Shown here in pieces: positions 57,187 through 64,000 of a stretch of 64,000 nt of DNA. Made by a program: the position numbers and the translations under genes. The stretch's first letter is position 1. The number at the start of each line of letters is the position of its first letter. The notes beneath the pieces are model-generated. The model did no database searches. It saw nothing but the letters and a program-made list of their open reading frames with translations, and was not told the origin of the DNA. The DNA lies in contig JBIQJE010000017.1 in the NCBI GenBank assembly GCA_044507625.1, positions 10,803 to 74,802 of the forward strand, in the 5' to 3' direction. The stretch comes from Hyphomicrobium_A sp044507625. GTDB taxonomy: Bacteria > Pseudomonadota > Alphaproteobacteria > Rhizobiales > Hyphomicrobiaceae.

Positions 57187-57942
57187 TCAGGAGGTGAGCG
57201 GAGCGGGAAGTGCAGCGACGAGGCGGCGCAACGTATCGAGCGTTCCCGTATCGAGGCGGCCATCGGCAAGCGCGGGCCGGAAATGCATCTGGAAAGTGCG
57301 CAGGAGCACCGACTGCCAATCGTCGCGGCCCGGGTTGTCGATACCGTAGCCGTAGGTGCGCATCAGCCCGAGCGCTTCATCGATGCTGCCCGACGCATCG
57401 CTCAGGGCCCAATCGACGAGCGCAGCGGGCTCGACCCAGTGCCCCACGCCGCGAGAAGCGAGATAGGCCCAATCGAACTTCTCGCCCGGATCGATCTTGC
57501 GGCCCGGCGCAATATCCGAGTGGGCGAGAATGCGCTCCGGCGGCACACTCCAGCGTTCGGAGATGTCGCAACATAGTGCGGCGACCGCTTGCATCTGCGC
57601 GTGGGGAAACGCGGGATAGCCGTGCTCATGGCCGGGGTTCTGGATCTCGATGCCAATCGACAGCGAGTTGAGATCGCTCGCGCCCTTCCAGCGCGAAGCA
57701 CCCGCGTGCCAGGCGCGCGCGCATTCGGCCACCATCTGCGTAATCCGCCCAGCCTCGTCGATCACATAGTGGCACGAGACCTTGCTCTGCGGGTTGGCGA
57801 GCCAGCCGATGGCTTTTTCCGCCGACGACATGCCGGTGTAGTGCAGCACCACCATATCGGGGCGGCATCCGTCGCGCCGCGCCTCGACATTGGGCGAAGG
57901 ATGCAGCGCATCGACCAGTCGCGAATCCGGCTCGAGGATCAT
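57187..57942 (-). CDS. ampD: AmpD-like N-acetylmuramoyl-L-alanine amidase
   Basis: Zinc amidase of the Amidase_2 family (251 residues), which splits the muramic acid-peptide bond. The predicted zinc ligands are H34 (VVLHYTGM), H141 and D151 (AHSDIAPGRKIDPG), with the spacing of E. coli AmpD. HAGASRWKG and SIGIEIQNPG support the assignment. The last 80 residues form a peptidoglycan-binding-like helical domain. No signal peptide is present, so cytosolic action on anhydro-muropeptides is likely, as in wall recycling. That links it to the AmgK-MurU-like genes at 5009-7312. It overlaps the upstream TerB/J-domain gene in ATGA. Confidence 0.88.
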   Translation of the reverse strand: MILEPDSRLVDALHPSPNVEARRDGCRPDMVVLHYTGMSSAEKAIGWLANPQSKVSCHYVIDEAGRITQMVAECARAWHAGASRWKGASDLNSLSIGIEIQNPGHEHGYPAFPHAQMQAVAALCCDISERWSVPPERILAHSDIAPGRKIDPGEKFDWAYLASRGVGHWVEPAALVDWALSDASGSIDEALGLMRTYGYGIDNPGRDDWQSVLLRTFQMHFRPALADGRLDTGTLDTLRRLVAALPAPLTS

Positions 57943-58688
57943 TCGCCCGGCTCCCGCCGCCTGCGGTCCTGCTCGCGCTCATCGCGGATGGCATCATATG
58001 CGGCGTTGATGGCGGCGAGCCGGCGCGTTGCCGCGCAGCGCAGCTCCGGCGGCACGCCGGTCGCTGCGAGCTTGTCTGGGTGATGCTCGCGCACGAGCGC
58101 GCGGTGGCGCAGTTTCAGGTCGGCATCGGGGATGTCCGGTGCAATGCCGAGGATCTGATAGGGGCTGCACGGGTCGTTGATGAAGCCGGCGCGGATGCTG
58201 AGGAATTCGCCGCGCGACAGGCCGAACTTATCCGCCACCACCATGAGGAACGTGTCCTCGTCGGGGTGCAGAATGCCGTCCGCCGCCGCAACGTGGAACA
58301 GGCATTCCAGCAGGGCGCGCAGCATTTCGGGCTCGTCGGCCAGCAGCCCTGCGATCCTCTCGGCGTAGGTTTCGTAGCCGGCGACATCCTGGGCGGCGAG
58401 ATCGTAGAGGCGACGGAAGTTTCTCTCCTCGCCCTTGGGAATATCGAAGACGCGCTCGAAGGCGCGCTCCTCGATCGGCAGGGCCACGCCATCGGCCTTC
58501 GCCATTTTCGCGGCGAGCGTCGTTACGGCAATGGTGAAAGCGACGGTGCGATAGCCGGGCGTGCGGCCCGCCGCCCATTCGCTCCGCCAGCGCTCCCACC
58601 AAGCGGAGATGGCATCGACGACGGAGCCCGCGCCCGTCTCGATGCCAACCACCTGAGCTATAGTCTTCCACGGCATGGGCAAATCCAT
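57939..58688 (-). CDS. TerB-like / J-domain protein (DjlA-like)
   Basis: A 249-residue protein with an all-helical TerB-like domain (about residues 45-175, with AVTTLAAKMAKADGVALPIEE and VAAADGILHPDEDTFL, the two acidic turns typical of TerB) followed by a C-terminal J-domain (about 182-240) with HPD in VREHHPDKLAATG. The same layout occurs in DjlA, but no N-terminal transmembrane helix is obvious here. It probably works as a DnaK co-chaperone. ATG 58688 is preferred to a TTG 60 bp upstream. The stop overlaps the ampD start (ATGA), so the pair is coupled; why a J-protein goes with a wall amidase is unknown. Confidence 0.8.
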   Translation of the reverse strand: MDLPMPWKTIAQVVGIETGAGSVVDAISAWWERWRSEWAAGRTPGYRTVAFTIAVTTLAAKMAKADGVALPIEERAFERVFDIPKGEERNFRRLYDLAAQDVAGYETYAERIAGLLADEPEMLRALLECLFHVAAADGILHPDEDTFLMVVADKFGLSRGEFLSIRAGFINDPCSPYQILGIAPDIPDADLKLRHRALVREHHPDKLAATGVPPELRCAATRRLAAINAAYDAIRDEREQDRRRREPGE

Positions 58689-58859
58689 ATCGGCATCCAC
58701 CGGCCACTTAAAGTGCGCATGTCGCCGTCCGGCGGCATACTCCGGCAAGCCGGGAGCATTTAGCGGAAGTTGTCTTTACTGCGGCAGATGCCAGAGCTGC
58801 GGTTGACGCACTTCGCCACGCCCGATAGCTGACGGAACGGGAAAGCGAACGGACATTTT

Positions 58860-61800
58860 ATGGCGGGGCAGCCCAGCGGCCAAAAGTGGCATTTCTTCAT
58901 CGACCGTGGCGGCACTTTCACCGATGTCGTCGCGCGGGCACCCGATGGGCGGTTGATCACCCGCAAGCTGCTCTCAGAAAACCCCGGCGCGTACGACGAT
59001 GCAGCGCTGGAGGCGATCCGGCGCTTTCTCGGCGTCGAGACGGGCGCGCGTATCCCCGCCGAGCGCATCGCGGCGGTAAAAATGGGCACGACGGTCGCGA
59101 CGAACGCGCTCCTGGAGCGGAAGGGCGATGCCACGGCGCTCGTCATCACGGGCGGGCTGAAGGATCAGCTCGAGATCGGCACGCAGGCGCGGCCCGAGAT
59201 TTTCGCCAAGCGCATCGTCAAGCCGGACATGCTCTATCGCCGCGCCATCGAGGCGGGCGAGCGGGTGCGGGCCGACGGCACCATCGAACGCACGCTCGAT
59301 CTTATCGCGCTGGAACGCGAGTTGCGCGCCGCGAAAGCGGAGGGCATCGATGCCGTCGCCATCGTGTTCATGCACGCCTATGCTTTTCCGGAGCACGAAC
59401 GGCTGGCGGCCGACCTCGCGCGGCGCATGGGCTTTACGCAGGTCTCGGTGAGCCATGAGGTCTCGCCGCTCATCAAGCTGGTGCCGCGCGGTGATACCAC
59501 GGTCGCCGACGCTTATCTTTCGCCGGTGCTGCGCCGCTATGTGGAGCGGGTATCGGACGCGCTCCGATCGGACGGGGGCGGGCCGAAGGTTCTCTTCATG
59601 GCGTCGTCGGGCGGATTGAAATCTGCGGACACTTTCCGCGGGCGCGACGCCATCCTCTCCGGCCCCGCGGGCGGCGTCGTCGGCATGGCAGAAACAGCCG
59701 GGCGTGCCGGCTACGACAAGGTCATCGGCTTCGACATGGGCGGCACGTCGACGGACGTCGCCCACTTCGCCGGTGACTATGAGCGCGCTTTCGAGACACA
59801 GATCTCCGGCGTGCGCCTCGCCGTGCCGATGTTGCGCGTGCATACGGTGGCGGCGGGCGGCGGATCCATCATCACCTATGATGGCACGCGCTTTCGCGTC
59901 GGGCCGCAGAGCGCGGGCGCCAATCCCGGGCCCAGGTGCTATCGCCGCGGCGGCCCGCTCACCATCACCGATGCCAATGTCATGCTGGGCAAGCTCGACC
60001 CGGCGTTCTTTCCCGCCATCTTCGGTCCCGGTGGCGATCAGCCGCTCGACGCCGAGGCCGTGCGGGAAGCGTTCACCGCGCTGGCGCGCGAGGTGGGCGA
60101 TGGCCGTAGCGCCGAGGACATCGCGGACGGGGCCATCCGCATCGCGGTCGAGAACATGGCGAACGCCATCAAGAAGATTTCCGTCGAGCGCGGCTATGAC
60201 GTCACCGAATACGCGCTCAACTGCTTCGGCTCGGCGGGCGGCCAGCATGCCTGCCTCATCGCCGATACGCTCGGTATCGATACTGTGCTCATCCATCCGC
60301 TGTCGGGGCTGCTCTCGGCTTACGGCATGGGGCTTGCTCCGCAGCGGGCGAGCCGCGAGCGCTCCATCGAGGCGCCGCTCGACGCCGCCACGATGGACCG
60401 GCTCGAAAGGCTCGCATACGAGCTCGGCAGCGAGGTCACGAAGGAGCTGCTGGACGAAGGCGTGGAGCACGACGCCATCGCCATCGAGAGTTTCGTGCAC
60501 CTGCGCTACGCGGGCACCGACACGGCGCTTTCCGTGCCGTTGTCCGAACCAGGTTTCATGCGCCGCGACTTCGAGACCCTGCACCGGCAGCGCTTCGGGT
60601 TCATCTCGCCGGAGAAGGCGATCTTCGTAGCCGCCATCGAGGTTGCCGCGAGCGGCGGCGACGATCTGGTGGCGGAGGCGGATCGCGCTCCGGCGCCGAG
60701 TGCGGGCCGCCCGAAGCGGTCAGAACCGCCGAGCGAACTCTCGAGCCGCTTTTACTCGCGCGGGGCCTGGCACGATGCTCCGATCTACATGCGCGACGCC
60801 CTCCTTCCGGGGCATACGCTGAATGGCCCGGCGCTCATCATCGAGCCGCATCAGACCGTCGTCGTGGAGGCGGGCTGGCGGCTGACGATCAATGCCGGCA
60901 ACGACATCATCTTATCGCGCACCGAGCCGCGCCGGCGCGAACGCCTCGGGGCGGATGCCGATCCGATCCTGCTCGAAGTGTTCAACAATCTCTTCATGGC
61001 GATCGCCGAGCAGATGGGCGAAGCGCTGCGCAACACCGCGCAATCGGTGAACATCAAGGAGCGGCTCGACTTCTCCTGCGCGGTGTTCGACGCCACGGGC
61101 GCGCTCGTTGCGAACGCACCGCACCTTCCGGTGCACCTCGGTTCGATGGACCGCTCCGTCGAGGCCATCATCCGCGAGCGGGCGGGGGAGATGCGGCCGG
61201 GCGATGCCTTCATGCTCAACGCGCCGTACAACGGCGGCACGCATCTGCCCGACATCACCGTCATCACGCCCGTGTTCGACAGCGCGGGCGACAAGGTGCT
61301 GTTCTACGTGGCGAGCCGCGGACACCATGAGGATATCGGCGGCCTCACGCCGGGCTCGATGACGCCCCGGGCAACGACCATCGCGGAGGAAGGCGTCCTC
61401 ATCGACAACTTCAAGCTGGTCGATCGCGGGCGCTTTCTGGAGGCGGAAGCGCGCGCGTTGCTGACGGGCGGCAAATATCCCGCGCGCCGGCCCGACAAAA
61501 ACATCGCCGATCTCAAGGCGCAGATCGCTGCGAACGCCAAGGGCGAAGCCGAGCTGAAACGCATGGTGGCGCACTTCGGTCTCGACGTCGTGGAAGCCTA
61601 TATGAGACACGTGCAGGACAACGCCGAGGAGGCGGTGCGGCGGCTGCTTGCCCGGCTCGATGACGGGCATTTCCGCGTCGAAACGGACCAGGGCACGGCG
61701 GTGGAGGTGGGCATCACCATCGACCGCGAGCGGCGAAGCGCGAAAGTCGATTTCACGGGCACCAGCCCGCAGCAGCCGAACAACTTCAACGCGCCCGAGC

Positions 61801-62486
61801 CGGTGACGCGCGCGGCCGTGCTCTACACCTTCCGTGTGATGGTGGACGAGCCGATCCCAATGAATGCCGGCTGTCTGAAGCCGATCGAGATCGTCGTTCC
61901 GGAAGGATCGATGCTGCGTCCCACATACCCGGCGGCTGTCGTTGCGGGCAACGTGGAGACGAGCCAGATCGTGACGAATGCGCTGTTCGCCGCCCTCGGC
62001 GCGCTCGGCTCGTCGCAGGGCACGATGAACAACCTGACGTTCGGCAATGATACGGTGCAGTATTACGAAACGCTCTGCTCGGGTGCGCCGGCGGGTCCGG
62101 GCTTCGACGGCGCCGCGGCCGTGCACGTTCACATGACGAACACACGCCTCACCGATCCGGAGATTCTGGAATTACGCTATCCGGTGGTGCTGGAGGCATT
62201 CTCCATCCGGCGCGGATCGGGCGGCCGCGGCCGATGGGTGAGCGGCGATGGCACGCGGCGCGTCATCCGCTTTCTGGAGCGGATGCACTGCGCCATCCTC
62301 TCCGGCTATCGCCGCGTGCGACCCTTCGGACTGATGGGCGGAGACGCAGGCGAAGCCGGCGACAACGCCGTCCGGCGCGCGGATGGACGGATCGAACCAC
62401 TGGAAGGGTGCAGCGAGACAATTCTGGAAGCGGGCGATGCCATCATCATCAAGACGCCTACCGGAGGCGGCTTCGGCGCACTTTGA
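58860..62486 (+). CDS. 5-oxoprolinase / hydantoinase family protein, HyuA-HyuB fusion
   Basis: A 1208-residue single-chain enzyme of the type that opens 5-oxo-L-proline to glutamate using ATP. Residues 1 to about 690 are the HyuA half, with ATP-binding motifs FFIDRGGTFTDVVARAPDG near the start, KMGTTVATNALLERKG and GFDMGGTSTDVAHF. From about residue 695 the HyuB half begins (PILLEVFNNLFMAIAEQMGE), with NAPYNGGTHLPDITVITPVF, SRGHHEDIGG and the C-terminal KTPTGGGFGAL. The fused form resembles eukaryotic OPLAH, while many bacteria carry separate subunits. N-methylhydantoin or another substrate is possible. It is monocistronic. Confidence 0.88.
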   Translation: MAGQPSGQKWHFFIDRGGTFTDVVARAPDGRLITRKLLSENPGAYDDAALEAIRRFLGVETGARIPAERIAAVKMGTTVATNALLERKGDATALVITGGLKDQLEIGTQARPEIFAKRIVKPDMLYRRAIEAGERVRADGTIERTLDLIALERELRAAKAEGIDAVAIVFMHAYAFPEHERLAADLARRMGFTQVSVSHEVSPLIKLVPRGDTTVADAYLSPVLRRYVERVSDALRSDGGGPKVLFMASSGGLKSADTFRGRDAILSGPAGGVVGMAETAGRAGYDKVIGFDMGGTSTDVAHFAGDYERAFETQISGVRLAVPMLRVHTVAAGGGSIITYDGTRFRVGPQSAGANPGPRCYRRGGPLTITDANVMLGKLDPAFFPAIFGPGGDQPLDAEAVREAFTALAREVGDGRSAEDIADGAIRIAVENMANAIKKISVERGYDVTEYALNCFGSAGGQHACLIADTLGIDTVLIHPLSGLLSAYGMGLAPQRASRERSIEAPLDAATMDRLERLAYELGSEVTKELLDEGVEHDAIAIESFVHLRYAGTDTALSVPLSEPGFMRRDFETLHRQRFGFISPEKAIFVAAIEVAASGGDDLVAEADRAPAPSAGRPKRSEPPSELSSRFYSRGAWHDAPIYMRDALLPGHTLNGPALIIEPHQTVVVEAGWRLTINAGNDIILSRTEPRRRERLGADADPILLEVFNNLFMAIAEQMGEALRNTAQSVNIKERLDFSCAVFDATGALVANAPHLPVHLGSMDRSVEAIIRERAGEMRPGDAFMLNAPYNGGTHLPDITVITPVFDSAGDKVLFYVASRGHHEDIGGLTPGSMTPRATTIAEEGVLIDNFKLVDRGRFLEAEARALLTGGKYPARRPDKNIADLKAQIAANAKGEAELKRMVAHFGLDVVEAYMRHVQDNAEEAVRRLLARLDDGHFRVETDQGTAVEVGITIDRERRSAKVDFTGTSPQQPNNFNAPEPVTRAAVLYTFRVMVDEPIPMNAGCLKPIEIVVPEGSMLRPTYPAAVVAGNVETSQIVTNALFAALGALGSSQGTMNNLTFGNDTVQYYETLCSGAPAGPGFDGAAAVHVHMTNTRLTDPEILELRYPVVLEAFSIRRGSGGRGRWVSGDGTRRVIRFLERMHCAILSGYRRVRPFGLMGGDAGEAGDNAVRRADGRIEPLEGCSETILEAGDAIIIKTPTGGGFGAL

Positions 62487-62639
62487 ATTGGAAATCAGCC
62501 TCGCGCGTGCTGTTGCCGTTACGACGGCTTCCCCGACTTTCAGCGAATTAACCGGCCCGGCACTTGCCAGCGGCGTCTGTGGCGCCTTCATTATGCATAG
62601 GTGTTCAGCGCCCGCGCCCTTAGCGACGGACAAGAGACA

Positions 62640-63506
62640 ATGAAGAGCAACGACCTACGGGGCAAATTTCGAGGCGCCGGCCTTGCGGCGGCGGCCGCCG
62701 TCTCGTTGGGTTTGGGCATCCCATCGGGTCTGGGCGCGCTCGCGGCGGAAACCGAGCCGGTTTCGCCCAGCGCCGATATCAGCGTGCGTGACATCACCAC
62801 GGCGCTGTTCAAGTCGGAGCCTGGGACTCCCGCCGATTTCTCAAACCACGACCTCACCTATCTCGATTTGTCAGGGTTGAACTTCAGAGGCGCCAAGCTC
62901 GCGCGCTCTGATCTTTATGGCGTCGACTTCACGGATGCGAACCTGCGCGGGGTGGACCTCTCCGGCACACGCCTCGACCGCGCGACGTTGATCCGCGCCG
63001 ATTTTTCCGGCGCCAATCTCTCCGGCGCGACGATCCTGCGGCCCACGATCTATTCCGATCTGACCGAAGCGCTCTCGGATGCGCCGCGCTTTGCCGGTGC
63101 CAACCTCACGGGCGTGCGGATCATGGCCAGCATGTCTGGCGCGGATTTCCACGCCGCCGATCTCACGAAGGCCAACTTCACGCCGCGGGAGACGCGCGCT
63201 GGCCAGGGAACGATGAGCACGCTCGCCAGGAACATCTTCAGGGCTTGCGATTTCGACCGGGCCATCCTGCAGGACGCCAACTTCGACCATGTGGTGCTGA
63301 CGTTCTCGCACTTCGTCGGCGCCGATCTCAAAGGCGCCGATTTCAGCCACAGCGATCTTTCCCGCGCCGATTTCAAGGATGCCGATCTGACGGGCGCCGA
63401 CTTCACGGGCGCCGATCTCGACGGCGCCAACCTGATCGGCGTCAAAGGCCTCGACACGGTCAAAGGGCTTTCGACGGCGCTCAACTTCGATAAGACGATC
63501 CGCTGA
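62640..63506 (+). CDS. Exported pentapeptide-repeat protein
   Basis: A 288-residue protein with a signal peptide (about residues 1-35, ending LGALAAE) and two blocks of A(D/N)LXX repeats. The first covers about 60-125 (LDLSGLNFRGAKLARSDLYG and on) and the second about 200-270 (GADLKGADFSHSDLSRADFK and on). Between them is a less regular stretch. The repeats form a right-handed quadrilateral beta-helix. Pentapeptide proteins range from DNA mimics to structural proteins; an exported one probably acts in the envelope, but the function is unknown. A strong terminator follows. Confidence 0.85.
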   Translation: MKSNDLRGKFRGAGLAAAAAVSLGLGIPSGLGALAAETEPVSPSADISVRDITTALFKSEPGTPADFSNHDLTYLDLSGLNFRGAKLARSDLYGVDFTDANLRGVDLSGTRLDRATLIRADFSGANLSGATILRPTIYSDLTEALSDAPRFAGANLTGVRIMASMSGADFHAADLTKANFTPRETRAGQGTMSTLARNIFRACDFDRAILQDANFDHVVLTFSHFVGADLKGADFSHSDLSRADFKDADLTGADFTGADLDGANLIGVKGLDTVKGLSTALNFDKTIR

Positions 63507-63536
63507 CGCTGGCGCGCGAGACGCGTTCGGCCCATG

Positions 63537-63572
63537 AAAAAAGCCAGGGCCCCGGCCCTGGCTTTCATCTTT
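63537..63572. terminator. Bidirectional intrinsic terminator
   Basis: A perfect 8-bp stem GCCAGGGC (63543-63550) with GCCCTGGC (63555-63562) and a CCCG loop has six A residues on the left and TTTCATCTTT on the right. It therefore terminates both the pentapeptide gene and the convergent DUF2852 gene. Confidence 0.85.
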
Positions 63573-63598
63573 GCGTGCGCTGCGAATTCAGCTTCACG

Positions 63599-64000
63599 TC
63601 ACGGTGTGCCGGCGCTCTCATCACCCGTCGCGGGACGGGCGCGACGCTCGGCGATGAACTGGTCGAACTCCTGCTTGTCCTTCGCCTTGCGCAGGCGCTC
63701 CAGGAACTCGCGGAACTCGCGCTGCTCTTCCTGCAGGCGGCGGAGCGTCTCTTCGCGATACTCGTCGAAAGCCGCATTACCGCTGGAAGGGAAGCCGCGC
63801 ATTTCCTGACCCCAGCGTTCCACCTTGCGGTCCCACCGGTCGGCCATCCGGCGCTGCCAGCGGCCCATGTCGCCCATTCGTCCACCACAACCCATGCGTC
63901 CACTCCATAGAAGGTAGGCGAGAATCGCGAGGCCCACGGGCCAGAAAAGGATGAAGCCGACGACCATGACGCCGATCCATGCCGGTTTGCCGTAGTCGTC
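63599..64000 (-). CDS. DUF2852 family protein, 5' end probably beyond the window
   Basis: An open frame to the right edge, at least 134 codons. ATG 63967 would give 122 residues, but the frame stays open upstream (reading DDYGKPAWIGV before it). Family members usually have some residues ahead of the MVVGFILFWPVGLAILAYLL transmembrane segment, so I treat it as partial. After the membrane helix comes a Gly/Met/Arg-rich stretch, then a charged helical coiled-coil-like region (YREETLRRLQEEQREFREFLERLRKAKDKQEF). This matches the DUF2852 proteins of Hyphomicrobiales. Function is unknown. Confidence 0.75.
   Translation of the reverse strand, partial: DDYGKPAWIGVMVVGFILFWPVGLAILAYLLWSGRMGCGGRMGDMGRWQRRMADRWDRKVERWGQEMRGFPSSGNAAFDEYREETLRRLQEEQREFREFLERLRKAKDKQEFDQFIAERRARPATGDESAGTP

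Noticed and set aside
63050..63568. Minus-strand frame opposite the pentapeptide-repeat gene
   Set aside because: Repeat-derived antisense frame with a periodic Ser/Ala/Pro/Arg composition. The plus-strand gene has a signal peptide and true pentapeptide repeats.

Overview
The window is GC-rich chromosomal DNA from an alphaproteobacterium, most likely of the order Hyphomicrobiales (Rhizobiales). The evidence is the neighbourhood ahcY-divL-tsaE, a DivL-type kinase with tyrosine at the phosphoacceptor position, a TsaE-AmgK fusion followed by a MurU-like gene, AddAB rather than RecBCD, and a complete dcw cluster running into lpxC-bamD-ligA. Genus cannot be decided from this sequence. I saw no tRNA or 5S/16S/23S rRNA, no CRISPR array, no prophage and no recognisable insertion sequence. 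The content is mostly housekeeping.

Layout. 1-529: 5' part of a Tad pilus-associated TadG-like gene on the minus strand. 861-7312 (plus): ahcY, divL, tsaE-amgK fusion, murU-like gene. 7296-14446: addB, addA, trxA, ended by a clear terminator. 14560-22466: a small secreted protein, pcm, a bactofilin, a membrane-anchored C-terminal J-domain protein, a TMEM143/DUF3754 protein, prmA and an aminopeptidase P. 22467-24189: a repeat-rich spacer and an orphan sulfotransferase. 24261-48369 (all minus): the dcw cluster, transcribed mraZ-rsmH-ftsL-ftsI-murE-murF-mraY-murD-ftsW-murG-murC-murB-ddl-ftsQ-ftsA-ftsZ, then lpxC, bamD and ligA. 48734-50131: a dihydrofolate-reductase-like gene, a Tyr/Pro-rich secreted protein and RNase P RNA (rnpB, minus). 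50322-64000: a DCC/lipase-maturation-factor fusion, GTP-type PEP carboxykinase, an SH3 envelope protein, an outer-membrane barrel divergent from mntR, a small Cys-containing secreted protein, an ampD-terB/dnaJ pair, a fused 5-oxoprolinase, a pentapeptide-repeat protein and a DUF2852 protein cut by the window edge.

Functionally the window centres on the cell envelope. The dcw cluster makes the peptidoglycan precursors and the divisome. The AmgK domain, the MurU-like protein and the AmpD-like amidase suggest a cell-wall recycling route that rejoins synthesis at UDP-MurNAc. LpxC and BamD serve the outer membrane. DivL and the bactofilin point to polarity and cell-cycle control.

The most unusual structures are three. 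First, a 338-bp segment sits between murD and ftsW. It is bounded by a 22-bp duplication of the ftsW start and keeps ATGA coupling on both sides through a 113-codon chimeric reading frame. Second, two 18-bp palindromes lie 21 bp apart in the divergent mntR / outer-membrane-protein promoter region. Third, a ladder of TGGG/TGGT repeats at about 10-bp spacing lies upstream of mraZ and is a candidate MraZ-binding array. Where a start was ambiguous I chose it by ribosome binding site or by overlap with the neighbour, and each entry says so.
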